A DNA stretch of 64,000 nt from Ailurus styani (lineage: Eukaryota; Chordata; Mammalia; Carnivora; Ailuridae), in assembly GCA_002007465.1 (NCBI GenBank), contig LNAC01000038.1:4893286-4957285 (forward strand), read 5' to 3'. This document shows, in pieces, positions 9,600 to 22,049 of this stretch (its first letter is position 1; the number at the start of each line of letters is the position of its first letter). Below the pieces are notes generated by a model. It made no database searches. It was given only the letters and a program-made list of their open reading frames with translations, and was not told where the DNA came from. The translations under genes and the position numbers were made by a program.

Positions 9600-10405
9600 C
9601 AAAGTATTCAATATATGTCCATGAGTTCATACTGATAAAAATAAATTATTGAATCGATAAATAATGGGGGGAAAGCCAAATCTCCAGTGCCAAAGAATTC
9701 CAAACCATTTATTCAAATATTCTCTTCAAGGTGGCACCCTTCACTTTTAAACCCTTAAGTTTGGGTTGTGTATAGGGAATCTCTCTCTTCCAAATGATAG
9801 ATTAAGGAATGAGAAGGCGGAAGGGTGTGTGTAACTTTTACAGTGGAGAAACCTCACGAATATTTCCTCAGCCAGTTCATCGAGGTCAACCTCAACTATA
9901 GTAAGTTAGGTTGATAGTATGTATCTAATGATGTGATGAAAATGGCACTTGATCTTCGTGGTGTTCCTCTCAAATGTATATAACTTTATTCTAATCATGA
10001 GAAAAATGCTAGGCAAATCCCACTTGAGAGACATTCGACAAAATCCTTGACCAGCACTTCCTAAAACAGTGACGGTCCTCAGAGACACTTAAGAAACGGT
10101 CACAACTGAGAAGAGCCTAAGAAGACAAAGCTATTATATATATTTATCCTGGATGGGATCCTGCAGCAGAAAAAAAGATAATAGGGGGAAAAAAGGAAAT
10201 TTAAAGAAATATGAAAAAGGATGAACTTCAGTTACTAATAGTGCATTGATATTGCTTCATTGACAGTAACAAATGTACCATATTAATATAAGATATTATT
10301 AATAAAGGAAACTGGACATGGAATATATGGGGATGCCTGTACCATCTTTGCCATTTTTGTGTATATGCAAAATTGTTTTAAAATAAAAAGCCTATTTATA
10401 AAAGA
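9600..10405 (+). mobile_element. old L1 3'-UTR (L1ME/L1MD-like)
   Basis: GTCCATGAGTTCATACTGAT near 9619, CTGGATGGGATCCTGCAGCA near 10149, then an end with AAATTGTTTTAAAATAAAAAG near 10370. The layout is that of a very old L1 3'-UTR. No coding capacity. Confidence 0.5.
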
Positions 10406-10559
10406 TTTTCACCCCTTTTTGTAACTTACTTAAGTAAATGAATAAGCCAGACATGAATATGTGTGCAAGATATTTATATTCAGGACATATAGACTTCCTA
10501 TAGACTGATAATAATATCAACAGTAATATAATAACAAATGAAGTAGCTTAAAAATTATA

Positions 10560-11345
10560 AAGGAAATTATATGAAAGGCCAAGTAGCAACTAAATACTCA
10601 ACACCATGAATCATCAGAAAGAAATACATATGAAACTATCTCCTACCTAATAAAATGGGTAAAATTAAAAATACTGTATGCACCAAATCTTTACAAGGAT
10701 TGGAGCAACCCACTCTCACAAACATTGTTGTTGAGAATGTAAAACAGTGCAACCACTTTGGAAAAGGGTTTGGCAGTATCTTAAACTTAAAGATATACCT
10801 ACCCTATAAAGCAACAAAAGTGGTTCTAGGTATTTAACTAAGTGAAATAAACACCTAGGTCCACCAAAGAAAACTTGCTCATGAATGTTTAAAGCAGTCT
10901 TTATCAATAATGGGTAAAAACTGATAGCTCAAAATTCCTCCAGCTGGGTAATGGATGAATTAATTGGATATATTCATGACCCCTTATTTACACAATAGAA
11001 CAATCCTCTGCAACGAAAGGAGTGGACCTTTAAGACACAAAACACAGACAAATCTCAAAACATTATGATAAAAAACTCATAAAATAATACATACTCTATG
11101 ATTCAATTTATATGGAGTTCAAGAATAAGCAAAACTAATTCTGTGCAGATAGAAATAAGAATAGGGTTTACTTATGAGTGGATGAGGATTAGTTTAAAGT
11201 GGGCATAAAGGAACTTTCTGCAGGGATGGAAACATGTTTCATCTTAATTGTGTTGGTGATTACATGGATGTTTGCATTTACAGAAACTCATTAAATTAAG
11301 TTCTCTGCAGTTTATTGTATGTAAAATTTATCTCAGTATAACATT
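10560..11345 (+). mobile_element. old L1 3' end (L1ME-like)
   Basis: ACAAGGATTGGAGCAACCC near 10694, ACTTTGGAAAAGGGTTTGGC near 10755 and the tail TTATTGTATGTAAAATTTATC near 11312. Plus strand like its left neighbours. Decayed ORF2 C-terminus and 3'-UTR. Confidence 0.65.
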
Positions 11346-12410
11346 TGTCATATTGGATGAAAAGCTATTAAACTATGTGTTGTTTATAGCTGTCCATAGT
11401 AAATTTGGGGAAGCAATTTATTTTTGCCACAGTTTGAATCTTTTTTGAGTACGTTGATGACAGATTCTTTTTTTTTTAAGTTGCAAGACACAGCATGCTC
11501 ACTTATTTTTATAAATATGCATTCCCAAGGGATGGCATTTAAAATACTTACACATGCATATGTTTTGGATTTTACCTTATTATCCTCTAATTATGTAACA
11601 GCAGTAATTTAAATGTCATTTTTTCTAAAAAAAAAATCCTGCAATTCATACTGAGTAACTGAAGGCACAAGAAAATAATGGGTGAAAATGTTCTAAGTTC
11701 CCCATTCACAAGATTAGTGGTTGTTGTATTCCAGGGGAAGAGATGTCAAAGTATATACAGTAGGGGGAAAAAAAGGATTGAAAACGTACTGTAGAACTGA
11801 GGGCAGAAAAAGAACAGAAGGTCTAGAATGACAACCAGGATTTGTAGGTTGCAGTACAATTTACACATTAGTAAGAACTTACCTGGGTGATACGGTTATG
11901 TCCCTCAGGCAAAGAGCTCCTTATGGAGGGCAGATGGCACGCCTATTTCCCTGGTGTCAGTATCTAGGAATGTCTGTTTTACTCAGTTTATTTTAAATAA
12001 ACATTTCTCCTTGTACTGAAATATTATACTACATACTGCAGAAAGCAGAAGGGATGATGATGCAGCATAAACAGTGGAAACAGCCACAAGAAGCCAGGAC
12101 AGCAGGTGCGCTTGGCTGAAGAATGGAAAAGGCATAGTGTGGCACAGAGAGCAGGAGATTAGAAGAAATGCACAGGCATTTTGTAGGAAGAAAAAGTTGG
12201 TAACAAATAAGTTTGAAAAGAAAACACAGCAATATGATCCTAGCCTGAGTACTGCAGAGAACAGAAGCAGAATTTATGTAGAGTAGAAAGTTAAGTGCCC
12301 ATTTCAGAAACAAAACCAAAGCAAAATAATAATAAGAATAATAAAGGAATAGAGTTAGAACCTTACTATAATTAGGCAATTACAAAACAAATTATAACTA
12401 CTAGTATACT
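11346..12410. other. no gene seen; unassigned
   Basis: Contains the longest ORF outside recognised repeats (12029-12379, minus, 116 codons, very hydrophobic). I see no family motif, start context or exon signals, and a plus-strand ORF overlaps it (12074-12286), so I treat both as chance. T- and A-runs at 11469-11479 and 11623-11635. Confidence 0.5.
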
Positions 12411-12414
12411 GATG

Positions 12415-12640
12415 CAGAGGTGGGTAAACCATGACCCACAGGCTGAATCTGGTCAGTGACCTGTTTAATATAGTTTAGCAATAAGAATGTTTTTTACATT
12501 TTAAAATTATTGTAAAAAAGCAAACAGAAAGACAAATCAGCAAAATACAAATTAGAATATTTGACAGAAACTGTATGTGCTACAAAGCCAAAAAATTTAC
12601 TATCTAGCCCCTCATAAAAAAAAGTTTTCACACTAGACTA
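12415..12640 (-). mobile_element. hAT-Charlie-like non-autonomous DNA transposon
   Basis: Ends resemble short inverted repeats: GCAGAGGTGGGTAAACCATG at the left and AAAGTTTTCACACTAG at the right. Inside, CCCACAGGCTGAATCTGG and ACTATCTAGCCCCTCATA match the wording of a common mammalian hAT fossil. Family and strand are tentative. Confidence 0.5.
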
Positions 12641-12644
12641 GCCA

Positions 12645-13130
12645 GTTATTCAACATTTAATTAATCCAGTCATTCTTTGACTCATTTTCTGTGACTCATT
12701 AATAAAGATGTTTAAGCCCTACCATGTGCCAGACAGTGTGTCATAAGCTGGAGCAACAATGAGGAAGATGAAAGCCTGGAACACTGTCCTCCTGCAGGTA
12801 AAGGGATCTAATGCCAACACATATTTAGAAACTATGTAATTACAATAATGGTAAGTTCTGAAAAAGAAGCATATACATTTTCTAACAGGGAGCATGGATC
12901 AAGGGATTTTGTCTAAACTAGAATACCTTTGATGGTTTCCATGAAAAAGTAATCACTAAATCAAGGGTTGCCAGACAAATATGAAGTGCTCAGGATGTAA
13001 AGAATGGAAAAAGGAAGAATATTCCAGATAGACAGAACAGCATGTGTAAAATCTTTCAGAACTGAATGCACTTTGATGCATTTAGGAAGGAAAAAATAAG
13101 ACCAATCTTTTTGAAACAAAATAATGAGGA
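12645..13130 (-). mobile_element. L2 fragment, minus strand
   Basis: CCATGTGCCAGACAGTGTG near 12722 and GACAGAACAGCATGTGTAA near 13031 are the complement of L2 3'-end wording. Old, ungapped order preserved over about 480 bp. Confidence 0.65.
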
Positions 13131-13870
13131 ACAAGAAAGAAAGTGAGGTGACATGTGACAGAGAAGAAAGTAAGAATGAAATTTTGCAGTGTCTTGTGGG
13201 CTATGAGGGGTTGACAATGTTTTTCTGTCTACTTAGTTCATGGGTGGAGTTAATCTTACTGAACTTTCCCTCCAGGCCAGAAATCAGCAGGAGTCCCAAG
13301 CTTAGCAGTCCAGTAGTTGGTTCAGGACTGTCCATGTAGATTATGTTGAGACCATCTTATTTCTACTTGGAAATTTATCAGAGCAATGTATCAGGAAACA
13401 CACCTTTTCTTTCTCTGGAAACTCAAGCAATAATGTCATGTAAGTCTGGATATGCCACTGGCATCTTGAATCCATATACAGAAGTCTGTTGGAGAATAAA
13501 GTCAGTGGAAAGAAAAACATTACTAAGAGATGGGGGTGGGGGAAGAGTCAGACCCCTGAGGACATAATAGAAGTATCTATTCAGCCATGTCTGAAGAATA
13601 TATCATTGGGTTTTTGTCAGCTTTGTGAAAAAATAATTTAGTTGCATATTAAATCTTTGGGTTTGGATTTTTGTTACTGACAGCTAAAAGAGTCCTTAAG
13701 CATTGTGGATTTTGTAAACCCATAGTGGTAGTAATTTTATCTCATGTTTCCTAAAGTGTTCTTAATTTTCTCTTTTTTGAGGTAAATGGGAAGAAATGAA
13801 AGAAAGTGGAAATTTGTGCAAAAGAATTTTCTTCATGTTGTCTGTCTCATGGAGGGGGAATAAAAAAGAG
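13131..13870. other. no gene seen; unassigned
   Basis: Two adjacent plus-strand ORFs (13124-13339, 13343-13567) of 71 and 74 codons with no recognisable motif. No repeat recognised. Confidence 0.45.
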
Positions 13871-13874
13871 GAAA

Positions 13875-14030
13875 ATATTTAGATTTATTTTTTTACTCAA
13901 CATATATTAACATATGTGCCTGAGATTTTTCTAGGTACTAAGGATGTAAAAGCAAATGAATAATAATAATAATAAATCCCCTGTCCTCATGGAGCCTCTG
14001 TTTTAGTGAACTTAAGTTTAATTATTGAGA
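13875..14030 (-). mobile_element. L2 fragment, minus strand
   Basis: Short L2-like stretch: TTTCTAGGTACTAAGGATG near 13929 and GTCCTCATGGAGCCTCTG near 13983, with an ATA/AATAAT trinucleotide run between them (13960-13975). Confidence 0.55.
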
Positions 14031-14885
14031 ATACTTTAATTTAAAATGCAAACTAAATCAGGAATATCACAGTATGGTTCTGCATATGTAGAACAGAAAA
14101 ACATTATGATTTATTAACGTCACCCATATAATTCACTTGCAATTTCTATGACTGGAACTTAGAAGGAAATGAGCCAATATATGTGGGGTCTGGCTTCTGA
14201 TATAACCAGCTTTTTGTTCTGATTGTGATTGTTCTGCTCTGACTTTGATCAACTGGAGTTCCTACAATTTATATAATATTGTGAGACTGAAATGAATTGC
14301 TCTAATTCTCTTTGGATGAAAATAAGTAGGGGCTTGTATGGTTGACTCAGTGGTTCCAGAGGAGCTAAGAGCAAATGCACCATTAGTGATTTCCTTCCTC
14401 AGGAACAATCCCTGTCTGGCTTGGATAATGCAGGACTGCATAGTTGCTGTTACTTCTTTCCCTCTTTATAGAATAGTTCAGAGTGAAGAGTTGGGGCGAA
14501 TACACAGGCACAGTCCCTGCCAGTGCACCAATGCTCCAATTCAGGGAACTTGAACTACTGCAAAGGTTCTGGAGGAAAAACAAAACAAAACAACCCAAAC
14601 CAAAAAAACCCAACTTGATTAAAGAGATAAAAGTTTGACTTGACAATAGTATGTGATTTGATCAGATATGGAAGTCAAGGGAGAAATGGTTGTTTTAATC
14701 TTTCTGAGCTATTTAATCGGGTAGCTGTCAAAGTAGAATTTCTGTGTGTGCTCATATCAAAGGTAATTTTGAATGAGGTGGAATATGGATTGTGAGATAG
14801 GAATTCAGTTTGCATCATTGAAATTGTCACACTATTAAAATTCCCTTTTGATTTGTTTGACCTTGCCTTATTATCTAACCCCACA
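14031..14885. other. no gene seen; unassigned
   Basis: No recognised repeat. Opposed ORFs overlap at 14338-14646 on the two strands, as expected by chance. A short AAAC-rich stretch lies at 14578-14612. Confidence 0.45.
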
Positions 14886-14889
14886 ACCA

Positions 14890-15030
14890 ACTCCAGTAGA
14901 TTAGAAGCCCCTAGGAGATGAGACTAGGATTTGTTCATTAGAGGGTGCCTACTGTTTAGAAGCACACTTAACACCTTGTGGGTAAGAGATGCATTTTTTA
15001 AATTAAATGAATGAATGAATAAGACCATTG
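14890..15030 (+). mobile_element. L2 3' end
   Basis: TAGATTAGAAGCCCCTAGGA near 14898 and an ending with AATGAATGAATGAAT (15007-15021) fit the L2 3' terminus (plus strand), strongly diverged. Confidence 0.5.
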
Positions 15031-15370
15031 GCTGGATCAGATTTGGAGAAATGAACAAGTTTGTTTCTAATACATGTTCAACTATGTATCTGGAGCCATT
15101 GTTCTAGACATATCTTATGCATAATTGTAACATAATAGTTGGCCAATAACTGAAACCAATAACCTTTGTGTGAAACTAAGAACATGTGTCCATGAGTACA
15201 GTATGATCTGGCCTGTGATAAGAAGAGATAAGAACATACAGATAAGGACTCACAGAAACACCTCCCACCATAGATACTTGAATCAATAACTGTGTCATTA
15301 CAACAATATCAATGTGTTAAACTGCAAAGGTGGAGGCCTTATAAGCTTCTCCTTAAAATACATGCCTATT

Positions 15371-15577
15371 TTTTTAAGGTTTTATTTATTTATTTGAGTG
15401 AGAGGGAGAGCGCATGCATGCATATGAGGGGGGGCAGGGAGAGGCAGGGGGAGAGGCAGAGGGAAAGGAATAGGAGCAGACTCCCCACTGAGTGAGGAGC
15501 CCAAGGCAGGGTACAATCCCAGGACACTGAGATCATGACCTGAGCGGAAGTCAGCCACTTAACTAACTGAGTCACCC
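15371..15577 (-). mobile_element. Can-SINE, older type, minus strand
   Basis: Poly(T)/AAGGTTTTATTTATTTATT start, GA-rich middle with a GCATGCATGCATATG run (about 15411-15425) and a head complement lacking the last few bases. Target-site duplications of 18 bp with one mismatch: TTAAAATACATGCCTATT (15353-15370) and TTAAAATGCATGCCTATT (15578-15595). Confidence 0.93.
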
Positions 15578-15790
15578 TTAAAATGCATGCCTATTATTTG
15601 TAGGAAAGGAGAGTAACAAAGACCAGTGGTTTCTCCTGATACACTAATGGTCCCTGATACAGCACCACAGATTTCATTGTTATGAAAACTCATTACTAGC
15701 TTAAAATGAGTGATTTTGGGCTACAAAATATGGAAGGACATAGAACAACAACAAAAATGTAAACATAATCCAAATTTAAGTAGTGGGAGA

Positions 15791-15988
15791 GGGCGCCTGG
15801 GTGGCTTAGTGGGTTAAAGCCTCTGCTTTCGGCTCAGGTCATGATCCCAGGGTCCTGGGATCGAGGCCCGCATCGGGCTCTCTGCTCAGCAGGGAGCCTG
15901 CTTCCCCCTCTCTCTCTCTGCCTGCCTCTCTGCCTCCTTGTGATCTCTCTCCCGCTGTGAAATAAATAAATAAAATCTTAAAAAAAAA
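15791..15988 (+). mobile_element. Can-SINE, young, plus strand
   Basis: GGGCGCCTGGGTGGCTTAG head, GGTTAAAGCCTCTGC and GGGATCGAGGCCCGCATCGG, with a tail of AAATAAATAAATAAAATC. Flanks share AGTGGGAGAG as a short target-site duplication. Confidence 0.94.
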
Positions 15989-15995
15989 AGTGGGA

Positions 15996-18305
15996 GAGAA
16001 ATATAAAATGTCCAGCAAGAAGCTTATTCTTGAACCAAAAGAATCTAAATGTGTTCACTAATTATTTGCCACTCAACTGATATTCAAACATGCTTAAGTT
16101 AATAATGCATTTAATCCCCAAATAAAGCCTACTTTGAGTACATCAGCTGGGATACTCTTACATTGCCAATGCAGCTACTATGTTTCCACATAGAGCAGTA
16201 ACAATAGCAACAGTCTCAGTAGAGACTTGTCCTGGAGCTTCCTTTGCTGATCCAGTCAGTGATCTAGTAGCAATGAGGAGCACCAGTACTGGAAGAATGA
16301 ATTGAGTAGGGGAATCTGTTCTGTTATGGAGGCCTGTGTGTTATGCTCAAAGGGGACTGACATCCCTCTGGAGCTACTGCTAATGGTTTAATGATCCTTC
16401 CATTTACCTCCCATAGCCGGTGTAGGATTTTTCTCAATGACGGAGTATAAATGTAGAGTATAGATCCCAGAAGATAATAGTCTTGCTTCAGGGTAAGCCG
16501 TCCTCTAGTTTAAAATAAGTCCATTTTGTTGGAAGGTTTTGCAAAGGAGTATTAATAATATAAAGATGCTGAATTTTATATACAAAATATAAAACAAGAT
16601 TTGGGTATAGATGAGAATCTTTATGTAAGGAAAAAATAACTCATGGTCTTGATGTGCCTATCAAAACCCCACTTGCTGGCACCACATTGAATGCTGAACA
16701 CCTTTTCTTCAGAATTTATATCTGTCTCCGCACCAGGAATCATCATAGTAAACTTTTTACTGTTTTCTCAGCTCTCTCTCTGCCTCCTTCTGCTCCTTAC
16801 TCTTTCTTTTCATTTGTGGATTTGGTCAGTTTAAGGGAAGAATATAGAATCAGTGTTCTCCACAGGTTAACTAGAAAGGCTGAAAGCTTATGGATTTTAA
16901 ACAGCACAATTATTATGTAAATACCTATATGAAAAATATCCCTCTATGGTAGAGAGTAAGTTGAAAGTGTACAGCTTAAGTGTAAGGTGACCCTTGTGTA
17001 CTGTAAATAATATCACATCGGGAATGCCAACTTTTTAAATATTTTATTTCACTACTTATGAGGACAGAGCAATTAAAGACAGGGATCAGAAAATACTTTG
17101 TGTTGATAATCTAGGCTAAATGACATGCTTGTATATAGGTTCTTTGTCGTATTACCTCCACTGAACTTTATATTTCCCCCTGATACCCTGTTGGTTTTCA
17201 GCATATGTGTGTGCAATCACTAGTGTGTGACCTTCTACTATTTACCACTTAAATATCTGCTCCCTTGACTTTTCAGCTGTACTAGGCCACGTTCCCAGGC
17301 ATATTTTTGGTCCTGTCAGCAATTTAAGTAACAGGACATAGCTGTGATTTCTCAAAAATTCTCCTTCCTTTTCCCACTGAGTTGACCATCTTACACTTGA
17401 ATATGATTGATTACAAGTTGAATATATGATCTTACAATTATTTATACTTTAAAATTTTTCTTCCATTTAATTTCAGTATTCAAAACATTTATCTCCAAAG
17501 GAGATAGATCCATGCAAAGGGAGAGATAAGATGCACACTACATATTTGAGACAAATTGCTTTAGGATAGCCACTTGGTGATTCTTTTGGTTGTGTTTTCT
17601 TCCTATTTCTCCTTTTGTCCAGAGAAAATAATCTGAACTAGCTCTAAGGTCAGGTAAATGGTAACACGAATAGGATTTTTGGCCTTCATCAGGATAGAAA
17701 AGAAAGTCAGAATCTCTTAAACCTTACTGTCTCCTGCAAAGTCAATTTTCTTTGGAAGCTATATTAACTCCTTCAGGACACATGGGCACTATTTACTCTT
17801 GAGTTTGTTACTGCTCTCCTTATAAACCTCTTTCCAGTCCTGACTGGAATTGGTCCTGACTCATATTCAAATCCTTAAAACATGCCTAAATTATTGAAGT
17901 GTAAGAAGAGAGTTCATTGAGATACCTGAAGGACGTGGCTTGATAAATTACAGTATTTTTTTTCTTTCAGATTGAACTTTTTTTTTTTTCCAGACTACAT
18001 TTTCTTCTTCCTTGAACAGGATAAATTTCAAGTGGCAGGGCCACTAATAGTCTCACTTTCACTATCTAATGATAACTGTATTCAGATGCAATGGTCTTTG
18101 ACATATTTAATTCTCATGTTTAATGTTCTCAGAACCCCTTTGTTCTGAATGTGGGAAGATGGAATTCCCTGCATTAAGCAAACAGCAGAATAAGTTGAAA
18201 CACAGTCTTGATTGTGATTTTTAAAATATTTTAGGATATCCGTTCTACTTTTATACTGCAGATGAAGATTTCAAGTTTGGGACACTTGTCTGGGTCTCAC
18301 TATTT
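15996..18305. other. long stretch without gene or recognised repeat
   Basis: About 2.3 kb that I could not assign. One plus-strand ORF (16654-16920, 88 codons) has no recognisable motif, no strong start context and no neighbour that supports it. T-runs at 17958-17965 and 17978-17989. Confidence 0.5.
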
Positions 18306-18315
18306 GGGTAATTCT

Positions 18316-18526
18316 TTTTTTTTTTTTTTTTAAAGGTTTTATTTATTTATTTGACACAGAGAGAGAAATTACAAGTAGGCAGAGAGGCAGGCAGAGAGAC
18401 AGGGAGAGGAGGAAGCAGGCTCCCTGCTGAGCAGAGAGCCAGATGCGGGCCTCGATCCCAGGATGCTGAGATCATGACCTGAGCCGAAGGCAGAGGCTTT
18501 AACCCACTGAGCCACCCAGGCGCCCG
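18316..18526 (-). mobile_element. Can-SINE, young, minus strand
   Basis: Long poly(T), AAGGTTTTATTTATTTATTT, AGTAGGCAGAGAGGCAGGCAG and head complement CCACCCAGGCGCCC. Perfect 10-bp target-site duplications GGGTAATTCT (18306-18315 and 18527-18536). Confidence 0.95.
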
Positions 18527-18549
18527 GGGTAATTCTGTATAATAATTTT

Positions 18550-18744
18550 TTTAAAGATTTTATTTATTTGACAGAGAGAGAGAGAGAGATCACAAGTAGG
18601 CAGAGAGGCAGGCAGAGAGAGAGAGAGGAGGAAGCAAGCTCCCTGCTGAGCAGAGAGCCTGATGCAGGCCTCGATCCCAGGACCCTGGGATCATGACCTG
18701 AGCTGAAGGCAGAGGCTTAACCCACTGAGCCACCCAGACACCCC
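18550..18744 (-). mobile_element. Can-SINE, young, minus strand
   Basis: Second minus-strand copy about 25 bp to the right of the previous one. It has a GA dinucleotide run (18572-18588), AAGTAGGCAGAGAGGCAGGC and a head complement CCACCCAGACACCCC. Short duplication ATAATTTT at both ends. Confidence 0.93.
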
Positions 18745-18948
18745 TGATAATTTTAAACTTTTCCTTGATTCAGTCTAGGGCTCATAGAAGAATATGAGTA
18801 TACCAGAGTGAGTTAGAGTATTCTTTCAATTTGAGAACTAATATACTTTCTTAATTCTAAAATTATGTAATTAGTCCTGCTAAAATACTGCTACTCCACC
18901 GTCAGTCTTTTAAACTCTTGTTACATTTATCTTACAGAATTTTCTTTC

Positions 18949-19158
18949 TTTCTTTCTTTTTTAAGATTTATTTATTTGAGAAAAAGACAGCAAGCAGGGA
19001 GAGGGGCAGAGGAAGAGAATCTCAAACAGACGCCCCTCTGAACATGGAGCCCAACATGGGGCTGGATCCCAGGACCCTGAGATCATGACCTGAGCTGAAA
19101 TCTCAGGTATTCAGTTACTCAACTGACTGAGCCACCAGGCATGCCTCCAGCCACCTTT
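18949..19158 (-). mobile_element. Can-SINE, older type, minus strand
   Basis: TTTTTTAAGATTTATTTATTTG start, CCCAGGACCCTGAGATCATG and CTGACTGAGCCACC. Target-site duplication AATTTTCTTT (18939-18948; 19159-19168). Preceded by a short CTTT run. Confidence 0.9.
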
Positions 19159-19463
19159 AATTTTCTTTTAAACACATACACACACAATAACATTTCTATG
19201 ACTTCTATATTCATTTTGTGTACATATACACATTATATATATATGTATCTTTATTTTTCCTATTTTATTTTTGTCACTGTGTTTTTTGACATTATTCATC
19301 CATTTCTTTATGACAATTAAAATTATACTTAATAAAAACTCATTTTATGTCAGTAAGTCATTTAACATGGAGTAAATTGTATCCACTAGCTTTGTTGGTT
19401 TCATGATATTGTATTTACTTATGTGTTTTTGTGATTGTGACTCATCAAGATGTAGCTTAACTT

Positions 19464-19681
19464 GGTGCACCTGGGTGGCTCAGATGTTAAGCGTCTGCCT
19501 TTGGCTCAGGTCATGAACCCAGGGTCCTGGGATTGATCCCCATGCTGGTCTCCCAGTTCAGCGGGGAGTATGCTTCTCCCTCCCCCTCTGCCTCTTCCCT
19601 TGCTTGTGCTCTCTCTCTCTCAGTCTCTGTCTATCTCTCTCAAATGAATAAATAAAATATTTTTAAAAATCTCTTAAAAAA
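19464..19681 (+). mobile_element. Can-SINE, older type, plus strand
   Basis: GGTGCACCTGGGTGGCTCAG head, AAGCGTCTGCCTTTGGCTCAG, CT-rich tail side. Target-site duplications of 17 bp with one mismatch: AAGATGTAGCTTAACTT (19447-19463) and AAGATATAGCTTAACTT (19682-19698). Confidence 0.94.
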
Positions 19682-19699
19682 AAGATATAGCTTAACTTT

Positions 19700-20634
19700 C
19701 CCTTTTCCATCCCTATTTCTGTGTTTTACTTTGTCTAGAAGTTTGGGCAATGACTTCAACTAATTCCAGTTCCCAAAAATGTAAAAACAGCTTGGAGACC
19801 TTGTCACTTGGTGAGAGTGGATATTATAGAGTCAAGCACTAGCAATCATGGTGGTTTGCCTCAATCACCACCTCTTCCAGGACCTCCAAATAATTCATAG
19901 TCTCAGGGAGTAATAATCAGCAGCTTGTTCCATTTACTTCTCAGAAACAGATTCTGTCCCTGATGCCTGTTTTAGAGAAGGGAGCCTTGTTTTGCTACTG
20001 TGCTCTAAATGGAATGGTTTTTTACAGAGGGAAACTTTCTTCTCCTCTCTAGTGTCTGAACGTTGAGGGACAGGAGGCTTGAAACTTCAGCCCCATAGTC
20101 TGATTTATGTTTAAATTCTGATTATGGATTATGGAAATGGTTATGTTATAGGTGAACTCAGCAAATTATTTTCTAAACCTTAGGTTACTAATTCAAACTA
20201 TTATGAGGTAGGTGTCTGTGTATGTATGTGTATGCATGTGTATCTGGGTTCGTCTTCAATATGTGGTCTTGGAGCATAATCTTATTTCAAAATCATGTAT
20301 ACCATCATTACCTATTGAAGTGTATCATACATTCAAATTATCCCACTGTATGTGTAAATAAATCTAATTTGAAATCCATAAGAACTAAGCTTTATATCTA
20401 AGAACACTGTATCCTGTGGCATTTTTTTTCTTTGAAAACTGCGTATTTTCCTCTGTTAACCTTATTTTGAACTACATTATAACATTATCCATAGACGGAC
20501 TATAAAAATAATAATCCTAGAAATTCAGTGAGCTATGATTTTGGCTATTGTTAATAGTTCTCTATACTAAGACTCATAGAGAATGATTATATTATTTGGC
20601 AATGGTTACACAGAAAATTAAACATTATCTCTAA
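19700..20634. other. no gene seen; unassigned
   Basis: Nothing recognised apart from a short TG-rich patch (about 20211-20245, GTGTATGTATGTGTATGCAT). No ORF reached 60 codons. Confidence 0.45.
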
Positions 20635-20650
20635 TAAAACGTCCGATTTC

Positions 20651-20874
20651 GGTATGCCTGGGTGGCTCAGTGAATTAAGCATCTGCCTTCAGCTCAGGTC
20701 ATGATCCCAGGGTCTTGGGATGGAGTCCCTCATAAGGCTCCCTGATCAGCAGGAAGCTTGCTTCTCTCTCTCCCTCTGCCTGATGCTCCCCCTGCTTATG
20801 CACACACACACACTCTCTCTCTCTCTCCATCAAATAAATACATACATACATACATAAATCTTAAAAAACAAAAT
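20651..20874 (+). mobile_element. Can-SINE, older type, plus strand
   Basis: GGTATGCCTGGGTGGCTCAG head, AAGCATCTGCCTTCAGCTCAG, a CA/CT repeat (about 20801-20827) and an A-rich tail with four CATA repeats (20840-20855). Flanks are diverged duplications (TAAAACGTCCGATTTC and TAAAATATCAGATTCA). Confidence 0.9.
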
Positions 20875-20890
20875 AAAATATCAGATTCAT

Positions 20891-22045
20891 AATCCAAATA
20901 AGAACATGAAAATGAAAAGAAAGCTTTGGAGTATATTTATCTGACATATTCAATTTTTCTAGCTAAGTGATTATTGATCTGCTGGAATAAATGTTTATTT
21001 ACAGGGTTAATTAAATAGACTTGTTTTTTTTTAACCATGAAAATATGAAATTAAAATTTAAAATTTTCATTTTGCAAATAAGACTGTATATTTTGTTTCT
21101 GGAAGGGAATTTATCCCTAGTTTAACCTATTTCATTTATAGATAATGTCATGATCACTGTTTATAATTAAGTTACTGCTGGGTATATATAGTATATGTAT
21201 TTTGAGATAACATAAATAAGGACATTGAACATGTTCACTACTAAGTTGGTGTGTGTGAGGTTGAATTCATTAATATTAAAAGAATATTGGTGTTTCATGA
21301 GTGTTGAGTGAATATACTCTTCTCATTAAATATTATCATATTTTAACTAGAGACATTACTCAGATAATTGTTTTATATATTTTCTCAGTGAGAAATTAGC
21401 ACTAATTGGAGCAAAAGTCTTATGTGTTGATTATGTTTTTTAAAACATTGTGGATGAGATGATCCAAGAATAACCTTAAAATCATTTATATCTGATGTAG
21501 TGCTCTCATGTATGTTTCTTCCTAGGTAAAGTGGATAAGTGATAATTATTTAGAGATTTTGAGACCACTAAATTACTTGCCTTCAATGATATCAAGAGAG
21601 CTCAGATATGATTTTTTTTCAAAACTTATGTACTCTTTATCCAAGATTAAGTAAATTTGAAGTTTTCTTTCTACTTTTATCATTTCTTCTGAGCCTAATT
21701 AAATGGGTTAACAATCTTCCTAGTTGGATAGAAGGTGTGTAGGCCTTTCAAGCAATAGGGTCTTTCACAATACTTTGGATTGGAAGGTAGTAGATTGGAT
21801 TTGTGGAAGTTTGATAAATATTTCGATTTTACCAATAAAATTTTTAAATGTACTGTTCTCCAGAATTATTAAAAATAATATAAATATCATTACATAGAAA
21901 GATAAAAAGTAGATATTGAGATTGCAATTAAACACTATATTTTATACATATATACATATATATTTTTATATTCTTATAAAAAATGAATATGATATCTTAA
22001 ATGCCTCAGAGAGGAATAAATTATGAGACTTGTCCTCTTATAAAA
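20891..22045. other. long AT-rich stretch, nothing recognised
   Basis: More than 1.1 kb with no ORF of 60 codons and no repeat I recognise. Short TA-rich runs at 21182-21200 and 21938-21965. Confidence 0.45.
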
Positions 22046-22049
22046 ACCA

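Noticed and set aside
12029..12379. 116-codon hydrophobic minus-strand ORF
   Set aside because: No signal peptide pattern, domain or start context I could defend; an ORF on the other strand overlaps it; a chance frame in AT-rich DNA is likelier.
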